Notes: a model not told the origin generated them from the sequence alone. A DNA stretch of 64,000 nucleotides from Mycobacterium dioxanotrophicus (GCF_002157835.1 NZ_CP020813.1:5876-69875); one strand, 5' to 3'; shown: positions 17,242 through 25,662, counted from the stretch's first letter. Translations and numbers: made by a program.

Positions 17242-18548
17242 GCCGGGATCACCTCCTCGAATTCGGCGTCGTCTTCACCTGCGGCCAAGTCGGCAGCGAT
17301 GTGCGGCCAGCACTGGTCGCACACGTTCGCCATCGACTTGAGTGGCAGTTCAGGGCGGTAAACGCCGCCCTCGGAGCCGCAGACCACGCAGTCGCAGCCA
17401 CCGCTGATCGCCAGATCGATCAGCAGGTCGGTGCTCAGCGACGTCACCGCCGGAACCGGTTCCACCACGGCGGGTTCCGCGCGCTGGGCCAGGATGTCTC
17501 TGGCCCAGCGCGCCAACGCTTCCGCCAGGGGCATCTCCGGGAACATGCCGGCCACTCGACGCGCCGCCGCTGCCAACGCGGCCACCGGATCCTTCGACCG
17601 CCGCCCGAACTTCACCTCGTCGGCCCGAAGCACCTCCGCGCGCAGCTCCGGGCTGGTCACGGCCGCCACGTCGGCGTACCGGCGGGCTTTGGCGTCGTCA
17701 GCTTCGGCACGGGCCGTTGCAGCGGCTTCGGCATCCCAGGCCTGCTGCAGGGGGCGCAACCGCGGCCCGGAACCCACGACGTTGCGCTGGAGGCGCCAGA
17801 CCGCCAGCTTGTACGGGCGCTGCACGTCGGCGGGCATATCGGCGGTCAGCACGTCGAGGATCTGATCCGGGCGCCATCCCCGCTTCAACCGCTGCAGGAT
17901 CTCGCTTCCGAGCTTCCACCGCAGGTGCTTCGGGAGGTTGGCCATAGGCTTGGGCAGCCCATCGAGGACCGTTTTTAGCTCCCCTTTGGGAACCTTCACC
18001 TCAGTCGGTCGCGGACCCGGCCGCCGCCTGTCGCAGCGGAGGGTAGGGAGGTACTTCGTTTGGTCTATATAAGGACGCGGCCCAGAAAAGGTGACGGAAT
18101 CGGGCCGCGAATGGCCGCCGCAATTGGTGATTACCCGGCCGGAGCTGTCTCGTTCGAGCACCTCGACATCGCCCACGAACTGGCCGTGAACGGCGATCAG
18201 CGAGCGGGCACCGCGGCCCCTAGCAGGCCGATACACGATCAGGTCGGCTGCAGCTAGCCCGGCCAGCGCCCGCCCGATGGTCTTGACGTCGTAGCGCCGC
18301 TCACCGGCCGCTGCGACAAGCTCAACGATCTGCGTCAGCGCCACCGCGTCGTCGGACAGCCTGCTCCACCCGCACAACAAGCGCAGCACGGCCGCCAGCA
18401 CGTGACGGCGCGCCCCGCGTAGCTTCAAGCCAGCGGCAGCGCCTTCAACGCGTTCGCGCACCGTGGCCGCGTCGTCGAAGGCGATCCGCTGGCGCGGCGG
18501 CCTCGACGACCCCGGCCGGCGTACGCCGCGCCTGCTGGCGGCCGACAT
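17238..18548 (-). CDS. putative replication initiator / helicase-loading protein
   Basis: 436 residues from ATG 18548; upstream codons in the same frame cover the palindrome at 18608-18626 and look non-coding. The first 130 residues resemble a winged-helix domain (ARRHVLAAVLRLLCGWSRLS, then DVKTIGRALAGLAAADLIVY). The middle is basic. The C-terminus has a Cys cluster (CDCVVCGSEGGVY, then VCDQCW) that may bind zinc. Direct coupling to dnaB (ATGA) and position at the head of the operon suggest the plasmid Rep protein. I do not recognise a named Rep family, so the assignment is contextual. Confidence 0.55.
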   Translation of the reverse strand: MSAASRRGVRRPGSSRPPRQRIAFDDAATVRERVEGAAAGLKLRGARRHVLAAVLRLLCGWSRLSDDAVALTQIVELVAAAGERRYDVKTIGRALAGLAAADLIVYRPARGRGARSLIAVHGQFVGDVEVLERDSSGRVITNCGGHSRPDSVTFSGPRPYIDQTKYLPTLRCDRRRPGPRPTEVKVPKGELKTVLDGLPKPMANLPKHLRWKLGSEILQRLKRGWRPDQILDVLTADMPADVQRPYKLAVWRLQRNVVGSGPRLRPLQQAWDAEAAATARAEADDAKARRYADVAAVTSPELRAEVLRADEVKFGRRSKDPVAALAAAARRVAGMFPEMPLAEALARWARDILAQRAEPAVVEPVPAVTSLSTDLLIDLAISGGCDCVVCGSEGGVYRPELPLKSMANVCDQCWPHIAADLAAGEDDAEFEEVIPA

Positions 18549-19003
18549 GCCGACACCGCCGGCCCCCCCACGACAGGCGGGCTGGCGAACTCCGGTTGAA
18601 CTGTGTTCAGGGTAGGAGCTACCCTGAGAACTACCTAGCATGGTGTTCTCCCTGGTGGCACAGGGACCGCGATCTCACCGTCTGGCAGCGGTGGTTTCGA
18701 CACGAGACTCGGAGCGCGTTACTCCGGGGATCGGATGTTCATCTCGTTCCAGACCCCCCCTTCAGGGGGGCTCTGGCTTGCGGTCCCACTATGGATTTGT
18801 CAGAAGTGGCCCCCTACTGCCGGGAACCCGATAACAGAGTCAGATCACCCCCTTGCAATCCGTGGGATGTCACGGCGCGGCATCCGATCAGCGGGTGACG
18901 GTGGACGTTGGACGGCGCTGTGCCCTCCCCCACGGCCAAGAGGCGGGATCGGCCGCCGGGGGCGGGCGTGCCGAGCCGGCGCTCTCTCCCGACGAGGCGA
19001 CTT
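18549..19003. other. 455-bp non-coding region upstream of rep; candidate origin
   Basis: No convincing gene. It contains a 19-bp palindrome (18608-18626), a C-rich/G-rich hairpin (CCCCCC and GGGGGG around 18753-18770) and several short repeats. Its position just upstream of the rep-dnaB operon makes it the best candidate in this half of the window for a replication origin or its control region. Confidence 0.4.
18608..18626. promoter_or_regulatory. palindrome upstream of rep, possible operator
   Basis: CAGGGTAG-GAG-CTACCCTG: perfect 8-bp arms with a 3-base centre, 60 bases upstream of the chosen rep start. The symmetry and spacing suit a repressor or Rep-binding site. Confidence 0.5.
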
Positions 19004-19609
19004 TCAGGCACTTCTGGTCACCGTGTTGCTGACAGGGATGCTCAGCGGCGCAGCCAGGGCGACCTCGGCTGCCGAGCGCAAGACCGCCAGCATCGATTCG
19101 CCGTCGACCTTTGCGGCGAAGTCGGTGAGCGTGGTGTGCGGCGGCAACTGCGCGCGTACCGCGGCGAGCACAGCGGCGTAGGGCGCGGCCCGGCCGGTCT
19201 GCTCCCAGGCAGTTCGCAGGGCGTCGTAGATGTAGCAGTGCGCCACCGCGGAGGCATTACCGGCCAAGGCGCCCGCCGCGGTCGTGAGTACCTCACCGAC
19301 CACCGTCCCGAGCTCCCCGCCTCGCGGGGTACGACCGGCACCGGTGGTTGGACCGCTGGTAGGGCCACCGACATCCACTCGCCGATAGGCCGCACGCAGG
19401 CAGGTCGCCAGATCAGCCACGGACTTGCCCTCTGTCGGCTGCATCGGCACCGTCACTGCGCCGTGGTGGCCAATGTGGACCTCCCAGCCGCGGTAAGCGA
19501 CCTGAGCCGTGCGCGAGACGCCCTGCGCGGCGGTCTGGTCGATCTCCTCGACCTGGATCTCATCGTCGGAGCCCGCCTCGGGTCGGACTTCAAAGATGTT
19601 GCGTGTCAT
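19004..19609 (-). CDS. hypothetical protein, last gene of the methylase-WhiB operon
   Basis: 201 residues from ATG 19609, preceded by AGGAGG and overlapping the methylase 3' end by 20 bases. An acidic N-terminus contains a short beta motif (AQVAYRGWEVHIGHHGAVTV). A linker of Gly/Thr/Pro follows, then a helical C-terminal domain (TVVGEVLTTAAGALAGNASA, then ALRTAWEQTGRAAPYAAVLA). No signal peptide. No family recognised. Coupling to the methylase suggests a shared role. Confidence 0.55.
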   Translation of the reverse strand: MTRNIFEVRPEAGSDDEIQVEEIDQTAAQGVSRTAQVAYRGWEVHIGHHGAVTVPMQPTEGKSVADLATCLRAAYRRVDVGGPTSGPTTGAGRTPRGGELGTVVGEVLTTAAGALAGNASAVAHCYIYDALRTAWEQTGRAAPYAAVLAAVRAQLPPHTTLTDFAAKVDGESMLAVLRSAAEVALAAPLSIPVSNTVTRSA

Positions 19610-20516
19610 ACGGTTTAGAACCTCCTTCGGATCGGGTGAATGTCGCCGTCATGGCCGGACGCAGCGGCCGGAACCCCACCGCATCGTCGAAACTGAGCTG
19701 TTCTGCAATGGGCCGGTTGGACCACAGCACCTCGCAGCGCGCCGTCCGGGAGCGGCCCTGCCCAGTTTTTGCCGGTACCTCCAAGCGCGACCACCCGACC
19801 AACGCCTCGTCATAAAGCGCCGACGGGTAGCCGGAGAGGACCACAGCTGCCCGACACGCCAGCAGCGCCTCCAGCAGCTCGATGTGCTCAGCGTCGGACT
19901 TGAACTCATGGCGATACCCGGCCCCGCCGGCAGTACGGCTGGAACCCACATACGGGGGGTCGACGTAGAGGCAACAGGAGCGGTGCGCACCGTACTGGGT
20001 GATCACATCCAATGCGGGACGGCACTCCAAGCTCACCCGGTGCAGGCGCTCGGCGGCCGCGGCCATGCGTTCGGTGTAACCGTCGAGATAACCCGGCATG
20101 CTGGTCGACGATCCCGCTGGGTCGACATACATGCGCCACCCGGTGCGGCGCAGCGTGCCACCACGACTCTGGGAGATCTGTATCCACACCAGACGCGCGA
20201 CTTCCAGTTCATTCAGCACAGTGAGGTCGGCGTCCCATGCCTGCTGGTGCTCGGCCCGCGAATGCGGAGTCAGCGCGCACAGACGCGCGAGTTCAGCTGG
20301 ACGCTCACGCAACACCCGCCAGAAGGTGATCAACCGCTCGTCGATGTCATTGACCGTCTCCATCGAGCTCACCGGCTTAGCGAGCAATACCGCCAGGCTT
20401 CCGCCGAAGGGTTCGACATAGTGCTGATGGCGCGGAAGAGCCGCCGCGATCCGGGTGGCCAACCGAGTTTTTCCGCCGCGGTAGGCGAACGGCGGCGTAC
20501 GCGCAGGGGTGGTCAC
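19590..20516 (-). CDS. DNA adenine methylase (D12 class, Dam-like)
   Basis: 308 residues from a GTG at 20516 (GTGA overlap with the upstream gene). S-adenosylmethionine-binding motif FAYRGGKTRLA (10-20), VEPFGG (34-39) and catalytic DPPY (186-189) are all present, with HEFKSDAEHIELLEALL after it, as in D12-class N6-adenine methylases. It would methylate adenine in a short target sequence. No restriction endonuclease gene is adjacent, so it is an orphan methylase, more likely used for regulation or protection from host restriction. It lies in the middle of a chain of overlapping genes. Confidence 0.85.
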   Translation of the reverse strand: MTTPARTPPFAYRGGKTRLATRIAAALPRHQHYVEPFGGSLAVLLAKPVSSMETVNDIDERLITFWRVLRERPAELARLCALTPHSRAEHQQAWDADLTVLNELEVARLVWIQISQSRGGTLRRTGWRMYVDPAGSSTSMPGYLDGYTERMAAAAERLHRVSLECRPALDVITQYGAHRSCCLYVDPPYVGSSRTAGGAGYRHEFKSDAEHIELLEALLACRAAVVLSGYPSALYDEALVGWSRLEVPAKTGQGRSRTARCEVLWSNRPIAEQLSFDDAVGFRPLRPAMTATFTRSEGGSKPYDTQHL

Positions 20517-21157
20517 GAGTCCATTCCGGCCGCGCGCAGGAATCGCTGCTGGTAGCGACGGTCAACGCCCGACGATCTGGTCAGTGCGCCGCCGCAGCTC
20601 AGATCCCGCATCACCTGGTACCGCTCACCGGCGCCGGCCGCGCCCAGCCGCGTCAGCGCCTCTGCGGTCTCGGCGGCCCTGACGCCTACGCGAGCGGGGT
20701 TGTCCAGCAGCGACGTCTCGATGCCAAGGCGACCCAGCACCGTCGCTAGGGTCAGCATCATTGGCACCGACGGGCAGTACACCTTCATGCCGTGCCGGGT
20801 GAACCGTGACGCCGCATGCACCGCGCCCCTGCCGATACCTTCGGCCTCAACCAGCCCGCGGCCGAACGCCCACCGGCCGTCTTCATGTAACCCATACCGC
20901 CGCAGCGTCTCTCGTGGCCTCGGAACGTGAACCACGCCTGGCCGCGGGGAACACACGGTTGGCTCGACCAGGGTGTCGAGCACCCATCGCGCGGTGGCCT
21001 GGTGAGCGAACTCGAACTGCAGCCCACCGCCTACCCGCCGGTGCGGGGTGAAGGCCAGCAGTGCCCCCAGATGCACGACACGCACTTGGGCGCTCGACGA
21101 TAACCGGCACAGCTCGACACGCACCGCGGTTGCGAGCTCATCCATCGCCTCACTCAC
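20513..21157 (-). CDS. WhiA-like protein (N-terminal domain only)
   Basis: 214 residues. The pattern resembles the LAGLIDADG-derived N-terminal half of WhiA: ELCRLSSSAQVRVVHLGALL, GGGLQFEF, ARWVLDTL, then a second repeat (MLTLATVLGRLGIE) and ALTRLGAAGAGERYQVMRD, where WhiA has its LTRLGA block. The C-terminal HTH of WhiA is absent; the protein ends soon after the LTRLGA block. WhiA controls sporulation and division genes with WhiB in actinobacteria, and a WhiB gene overlaps this one directly upstream. A truncated homologue could act as a modulator. Remote similarity only. Confidence 0.45.
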   Translation of the reverse strand: MSEAMDELATAVRVELCRLSSSAQVRVVHLGALLAFTPHRRVGGGLQFEFAHQATARWVLDTLVEPTVCSPRPGVVHVPRPRETLRRYGLHEDGRWAFGRGLVEAEGIGRGAVHAASRFTRHGMKVYCPSVPMMLTLATVLGRLGIETSLLDNPARVGVRAAETAEALTRLGAAGAGERYQVMRDLSCGGALTRSSGVDRRYQQRFLRAAGMDS

Positions 21158-21491
21158 GCCGGCATCCCTTGCCAGGGCGGGGTGAGGCCGCGCCCGCTGA
21201 CACCGCGGCGATCTCGCGCAACTGATTCATCGCTGCGGCCCAACCTTTGCTCTTGCGGCGCTCGGGGACGAACACACCCGCATAGATCCCGGACTGCTGC
21301 TCGGCGGCGACGGCCTCGGCCGCGCACCGTCTCCGAACCGGGCAGCGCTGGCACATCTGTTGCAGATAGGTCCACACCGGCTGCGCGGGCCTCCGCTCGG
21401 ATGTCCAGAGCTCAGGAGCATCGGGAGTCTCGCGAAAGCACACCGCCTCGGCTCCCCAATGCTCCTCCGTAACCGCGGGCAGTGATGTCAT
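21150..21491 (-). CDS. WhiB-family iron-sulfur protein
   Basis: 113 residues from ATG 21491 (ATGA overlap with the MazG-like gene). The four cysteines expected to hold a [4Fe-4S] cluster are C18, C47, C50 and C56 (CxxCx5C). The usual GVWGG turn is present as GIYAG (68-72), followed by a basic tail (PERRKSKG). WhiB-like proteins bind sigma factor A and adjust transcription, often sensing NO or oxygen. The stop overlaps the WhiA-like gene by 8 bases. Confidence 0.8.
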   Translation of the reverse strand: MTSLPAVTEEHWGAEAVCFRETPDAPELWTSERRPAQPVWTYLQQMCQRCPVRRRCAAEAVAAEQQSGIYAGVFVPERRKSKGWAAAMNQLREIAAVSAGAASPRPGKGCRRE

Positions 21492-22018
21492 CGCACCAGG
21501 CCCTGCATGGGCGACCGCCCGGAAATCTCGGCGATGAACCGAACCGCCATCGCCGCCACACGAACCGCGGCCGGGCGCGCCGGGTCGTCGAAGCGCACCG
21601 CCGACCACAGGGACTCGTATTCGCGCTTGAGATAACCGAACCCTTCATGACTGGACGCCAATGTCCGGCCGACCGGCCCGACATCACCGATGGCGCAGTG
21701 GCATTCCCGCGCGGCCGCCGCGTAGCGCTGCGATGCTGGCCCACTCTCGTAGAGGTCGGCAACGAACCGCAGCGCCATAGCGCCGACCTGCACTGCCTCG
21801 GCACGCGCTCTGCCGATCCGGTTGGCCCGGACCTCGTCCCAAAGCTCGTCGACCTCCTCAGCCAGCACCATCGCCGCTTCCTCGGCCGAGCAGAAGACGC
21901 CCGGGAATGCCTCCAGCGCCGCGCGTAGTTCATCACCGATCGCCAGTTCGGCATTGCGGCAACGGTCTTCGGCGTCGATGGTGGCGCAGGCGCTGAACAT
22001 CAGGCGCGGAGTTCTCAT
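21488..22018 (-). CDS. MazG-like protein with internally repeated helical unit
   Basis: 176 residues from ATG 22018 (ATGA overlap with the upstream stop). It holds two related segments: AMVLAEEVDELWDEVRANRI with AVQVGAMALRFVADL, and GYLKREYESLWSAVRFDDPA with VRVAAMAVRFIAEI. The first matches the EExxEL plus distal helix of MazG-type nucleotide pyrophosphohydrolases. The second keeps the hydrophobic pattern but loses most acidic metal ligands. It may form its own half-active four-helix bundle. Phage proteins of this type are common. Enzyme activity is uncertain. Confidence 0.5.
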   Translation of the reverse strand: MRTPRLMFSACATIDAEDRCRNAELAIGDELRAALEAFPGVFCSAEEAAMVLAEEVDELWDEVRANRIGRARAEAVQVGAMALRFVADLYESGPASQRYAAAARECHCAIGDVGPVGRTLASSHEGFGYLKREYESLWSAVRFDDPARPAAVRVAAMAVRFIAEISGRSPMQGLVR

Positions 22019-22347
22019 GATCCGACCAGCTCTCGCACCGGGTGGAGCAACGCCATGCACCCCGCGCAGGCGTCATCACCGGGAACGCTGGGGGACCCAC
22101 ATACCGTGCACGCTGCGGTGCACGTCCAGCACGCCATCTGTCCCTCGATGCGTACCGGGTCAACGGGCAATCGCCCACACATCGGGCAGGTAGCGAACAC
22201 CGATGGCACCGCACGGCGGCGATGACCAGCGGCCACTCCGTTGTGCAGGCCCAACGCGCACGCCGGGGCGGCGACTACGGCAGATAAATCAGCTTCTCGG
22301 GTTGATTCGGCTGTAGAGCAGCCGCTACCCTGAGTATGACCGTGCAA
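22015..22347 (-). CDS. small zinc-ribbon protein
   Basis: About 110 residues. No ATG is available; a TTG at 22347 follows GAGGAG at about 6 bases and is preferred to the TTG at 22353. The C-terminal half carries CPMCGRL, CWTCTAACTVC and CAGCM, i.e. several CxxC pairs able to bind one or two zinc ions. It is the first gene of the chain of overlapping genes ending at 19004. Role unknown; protein or nucleic-acid binding is likely. Confidence 0.5.
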   Translation of the reverse strand: MHGHTQGSGCSTAESTREADLSAVVAAPACALGLHNGVAAGHRRRAVPSVFATCPMCGRLPVDPVRIEGQMACWTCTAACTVCGSPSVPGDDACAGCMALLHPVRELVGS

Positions 22348-22574
22348 AGTCAACTCCTCTCAGTGGGAGACCCGGGACGCAGAAGTTGCGGTCTGTCGTC
22401 CTAACCCAGATCAGCCCTCCGTTTTCGCCGGGGGGTTGGTCTATTTCTGGGCCCGGGTCATCGCTATGAAGATGTCCGATTGACGGCTCCTGGGGTCAGC
22501 GCCCGGCTCCGCCATCGCTCACAGAGGCAGCGGCATCACCTCATTCGCCAACCGTGGAGCGTGCTGCGCGCTCA

Positions 22575-22913
22575 TCACCGCCGCCCTCGTTTATCGGTGC
22601 AGCCCTCGACGTGGCGGCGCGCTTGCTCGGAGGCCACTGACGGCCGCGCCCAATACACCGTGCGGCCGCGGCTTTCCACGCGTTCGACGACTCCATGTCG
22701 ACGCAGACGCACCAGCGTCCGGTAGACACCTGACTCGACCGCCCACGCACCGAACCCAGCCTCAAGGGCCCGGTGCCGGAACTCCGCCGTCGAAATCGCC
22801 CGCCCGGCAGAGCCGTCGATGACAGCCTGCAGGAATGCACCCAACTCGGCCCTCGGTTCATCGCCGAGGTCAGGGGCGTGATGAGGCTCCCACTGGGCCG
22901 TCGCAGTCTGCAT
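22575..22913 (-). CDS. winged-helix protein
   Basis: 112 residues, 13 bases downstream of the second WhiB gene, so cotranscribed with it. The central part is a winged helix: ELGAFLQAVIDGSAGRAIST, then AVESGVYRTLVRLRRHGVVE, then a wing (RVESRGRTVYWARP). This pattern is typical of small actinobacterial regulators. Possible targets are its own operon or the WhiB regulon. Confidence 0.6.
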   Translation of the reverse strand: MQTATAQWEPHHAPDLGDEPRAELGAFLQAVIDGSAGRAISTAEFRHRALEAGFGAWAVESGVYRTLVRLRRHGVVERVESRGRTVYWARPSVASEQARRHVEGCTDKRGRR

Positions 22914-22926
22914 TTCTGTGGTCCGG

Positions 22927-23472
22927 CTATCCGGTGGGTGCGTGCGCGGACATCGCCAGGGTCAGCGGCAACACCAGCTGTGCCTCCGCTGCACCCCGCG
23001 TCGGCGTGTAGTCCGCCAGCTCGATCACCTCGGCGCCGACTCCATCACTGCCGCTGCTGTCACCGGCCGGCTCTGGGGCGTCAACGTCCTGCACACCCTG
23101 CGCGTCACCGACGCTCTCAGAGCACGCATCACCTGCGGCACGGCGAGACAGGACCTGCGCCACTTCCGCTCCCGGTGAGCGCGCCGGACCGATGTCCAGG
23201 CCGGCGATGATGCGTAGTTCCTTGCGGTTGCGTTTCAAGCCGGGGCCTGGCGCCAGCCGATATCCGCCCCAGACGCCATGCTCGGGCTGCGGATCCAGGG
23301 TTAGGGCGCGCAGGGCGCAACGGGACTGATAGAAGCACGACCAGCAGTCCGCGGCCGCTTCAGCGTCGGGCAGCTGCCCCTCGGGGAACCAGCGCTCGGG
23401 ATCACCCTGGAAGCACGGGGTCATCTGCTCGGGTTCAGTGTCACGCATCTGGTGTTTGGTCACCTTGTGCAT
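22927..23472 (-). CDS. WhiB-family protein with long C-terminal extension
   Basis: 181 residues. Cysteines C20, C43, C46 and C52 form the WhiB cluster motif (CxxCx5C), followed by HGVWGGYRL (GVWGG, 66-70) and a basic KRNRKEL stretch. This is a complete WhiB domain in the first 95 residues. The remaining 85 are acidic and low-complexity (DAPEPAGDSSGSDGVGAEV) and unlike standard WhiB proteins. It is the second WhiB in this operon; the two differ strongly in sequence and are not a recent duplication. Confidence 0.82.
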   Translation of the reverse strand: MHKVTKHQMRDTEPEQMTPCFQGDPERWFPEGQLPDAEAAADCWSCFYQSRCALRALTLDPQPEHGVWGGYRLAPGPGLKRNRKELRIIAGLDIGPARSPGAEVAQVLSRRAAGDACSESVGDAQGVQDVDAPEPAGDSSGSDGVGAEVIELADYTPTRGAAEAQLVLPLTLAMSAHAPTG

Positions 23473-23802
23473 GGGGGCGCCTCCATCGTGGTGAAGGCGC
23501 TGATGAGCGCAGAGTTGGGCACGACAAAGCTCCTCATGTGTCAGAGATTGGTGATCGCCGAAGCGTCGGGGCGTCCAGGCGCGACGAAGACAGCACTTCC
23601 TGGTGCGCGGAAATGGTTCCTGTGCAAGCGAATTCGTGATCGAGATTCGTTCCCCGGGTTCGGCTGCTGACGGCCTGCTGGCCGCTTGAGTGCGAACGTG
23701 TTACCCGGGGGTGGTTACCAGTGACTCCTCAGCGGGCGCTCCCTCCGGTCTGTGTGACCTAACGCCCCGAACGTATCAAAGCACCGAACACGTTGGCAAC
23801 AT
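23473..23802. other. 330-bp intergenic region, no gene seen
   Basis: It lies between the XRE regulator and the second WhiB gene on the minus strand. A short plus-strand frame here has unnatural composition. It probably contains the promoter of the WhiB operon, but I see no certain elements. Confidence 0.35.
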
Positions 23803-24504
23803 TTACCGAGAAGTCGTTGTGTCGTGCACTTCTGATAGTCGCCTGACCAGTGACATTGCATATGAGCGCTCGGATACCGGGAGCTGCGGAATCAAAGGTG
23901 CCAACAAAGTCAGCGTTTGCTCGACGCGACCCTGAATCTCCGTGAACATCGCGAGACGAGCTGACTCGGCCACACCGTCGGCTCGCGCCATCTGCACCGC
24001 ACTCTCGGCAAATCCCAGGACCGCCTCCGCCATCTGCAAGGTTGCGTCAGCCGCTGGCGGCACCACCCCAGCCCCGGATGTCTCACCACCGGTGATTGCC
24101 TCCCGAAGGTCTGATTCGGGAACGCCGTATAGGTCGGCGAGCACCGGACGTAGCGCCGCCGGCGGGGAGTACTTGCCGAGCTCCCATCCCGAGACCGCCG
24201 AGGGTGCCACATTGATGCGCTTGGCCAGCGCAGCCTGGGTGAGGCCGGCCGCGATCCTGAAGTGCTTGAGCTCCCAACGCTGCCGCGCCGGCATCTCCAG
24301 AAAGTCGACGAGATCGCCACCGAAAAAGTCCACGATCTTGGTCAGCAGCTTCAGCGACGGCGTGGAACGACCGCTATAGAGACTGCTCAGCGTCGTTGGA
24401 GTCACGCCCAGGCCGGCGGCGATCGCCTTCTTGGTCATCCCCGCCTTGTCGCAGGCCTCGCGAAATGCTTTGGCGGAGAAAAAGTCAGAAGTATTGTCTG
24501 CCAT
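23803..24504 (-). CDS. XRE-family regulator with two HTH domains
   Basis: 233 residues. The first HTH (about 12-60) is KAFREACDKAGMTKKAIAAG, then LGVTPTTLSSLYSGRSTPS. The second (about 78-128) is LKHFRIAAGLTQAALAKRIN, then VAPSAVSGWELGKYSPP. The C-terminal 100 residues are helical, probably for dimerisation or ligand sensing (LQMAEAVLGFAESAVQMARA). It is upstream of, and in line with, the WhiB-methylase operon and is a plausible repressor of it. Double-HTH XRE proteins are often plasmid or phage control proteins. Confidence 0.75.
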   Translation of the reverse strand: MADNTSDFFSAKAFREACDKAGMTKKAIAAGLGVTPTTLSSLYSGRSTPSLKLLTKIVDFFGGDLVDFLEMPARQRWELKHFRIAAGLTQAALAKRINVAPSAVSGWELGKYSPPAALRPVLADLYGVPESDLREAITGGETSGAGVVPPAADATLQMAEAVLGFAESAVQMARADGVAESARLAMFTEIQGRVEQTLTLLAPLIPQLPVSERSYAMSLVRRLSEVHDTTTSR

Positions 24505-24604
24505 CAGCGGGTCATCCGACCCGGGCAGTCACTGCCGAAGCCGACCAACCTGGTCGCACAGGGAACCGTGGCGCCAGACCGTGACTTCACGAGCCGTGAA
24601 GCCT

Positions 24605-24904
24605 TCAGTAGCCATGGATCGCGGCAGCGCTGCCCTGATCGCCAGCGACATACCTCCCGGCCGCGGCGCGGAGGTCCTCGGCATGTTTGGCGAAGTGTTC
24701 GGCCACCGCGGTCCCCGAGGCCAGCATGGCCTGCTGGAACTCGCCGACCGCAGCCGTGAACTCCGCGCCCACCGGTCCGTATCCGGTCTGCATCGCTGCA
24801 AGCAGCTCGGCGTCGGGCTGGACGTTGGCTGCAACCTCGGAGGCCACCAGATCGTTGGCCGCCGCGAACTGCAGTATGTCCTGATCATCGACGCGCAGAT
24901 TCAT
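24605..24904 (-). CDS. type VII secretion substrate-like protein, EspC/DUF2580 type
   Basis: 99 residues from ATG 24904. The frame is longer upstream, but that part is not protein-like. A single helical-hairpin domain has the GYGPVG loop at 41-46, then EFTAAVGEFQQAMLASG and KHAEDLRAAAGRYV. It is a paralogue of the protein at 4540-4998 and lacks that protein's tail. ESX targets of this family are exported as folded helical pairs. The next gene upstream on the same strand encodes a membrane-anchored protein, and a comparable pairing with a lipoprotein occurs at 3.5-5.0 kb. Confidence 0.65.
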   Translation of the reverse strand: MNLRVDDQDILQFAAANDLVASEVAANVQPDAELLAAMQTGYGPVGAEFTAAVGEFQQAMLASGTAVAEHFAKHAEDLRAAAGRYVAGDQGSAAAIHGY

Positions 24905-24999
24905 GGCAAAAAGGCTATAGCTGTAACTCAGCTGCAAGCAAGACCACCCAAAGCGGGCTCCACCAGTATGAACAGGCGCCACGCAGCGCCGGACGCTGA

Positions 25000-25662
25000 T
25001 CACGAGTGACTTGACCACCAGGTGTACAGCTCCGCGAGCGCGCGATCAGTCGGCGCTCCGCGCGCCACTACCAGCAGCGAGCGCGCTGTGTCAGTCCATG
25101 CCACCGTTGAGGCCTGGGCGTCGAGACCGCAGACCAAGGTGCCGACCGGTTGGCCGGCACCACTGCGACGCCACGGCCCCGGCGACTGGATGTTGCCGGG
25201 GCAAACCACCACATCAAGACCCTCGACGACGCTGCCAAAGGCTGCATCGAGGTCGGCGCGCTCAGTGATCGCGGTGTAGGTCGAGGTAGCGGGCCCGCCC
25301 GGGTCCAAGTTGCGCGCACAATCGACCGTGGCCGCCGCCGACGGCGCAGGTTCGACGGCAGCGCACGCCTGCGAGGGATACCCAGCCGGCAGCAGTGCCA
25401 TCACCTGATCGGCCTCCGACTCATCGGAGCTGGTATCCACCGCGGACTCCTCGACCGCCACCCGCGGGCTGTCGGCCGCGTCCTGCGAAGATCCGGGAGA
25501 GCGGACCATCAGCCACCCGCCGGTGACCACCGCGGCAACCACCACACCGGCGGCGACGCCCGCCCACAGCAAACGTCCCCCCCAACGTGGACGCGTCGGC
25601 GAGTCGTAGAATCGCTGCCACGGGTTGTCCCCGTGGGCGGGTCCAGGAGAGAGTCCGGCCAT
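25000..25662 (-). CDS. membrane-anchored extracytoplasmic protein
   Basis: 220 residues. A short cytoplasmic N-terminus is followed by one membrane helix (WAGVAAGVVVAAVVTGGWLMV, about 33-53), an acidic Ser-rich linker and an extracellular domain of about 130 residues with paired cysteines (QACAAV, VDCARN, VVCPGN, LVCGLD). The YPSQACAAV.PAP...DC block and the C-terminal ALAELYTWW resemble the extracellular part of some mycobacterial Ser/Thr kinases and related proteins of unknown function. There is no kinase domain here. Divergent from the gene at 25737, sharing a 75-bp intergenic stretch. Confidence 0.5.
   Translation of the reverse strand: MAGLSPGPAHGDNPWQRFYDSPTRPRWGGRLLWAGVAAGVVVAAVVTGGWLMVRSPGSSQDAADSPRVAVEESAVDTSSDESEADQVMALLPAGYPSQACAAVEPAPSAAATVDCARNLDPGGPATSTYTAITERADLDAAFGSVVEGLDVVVCPGNIQSPGPWRRSGAGQPVGTLVCGLDAQASTVAWTDTARSLLVVARGAPTDRALAELYTWWSSHS

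Noticed and set aside
22313..22325. Half-copy (CTACCCTGAG) of the palindrome seen upstream of rep
   Set aside because: It lies inside the coding region of the zinc-ribbon gene and lacks the symmetric arm at the same spacing, so a shared operator is not supported.
23452..23670. 72-codon plus-strand open frame between the XRE and WhiB genes
   Set aside because: No ribosome site, unnatural composition, and it overlaps the WhiB start region.
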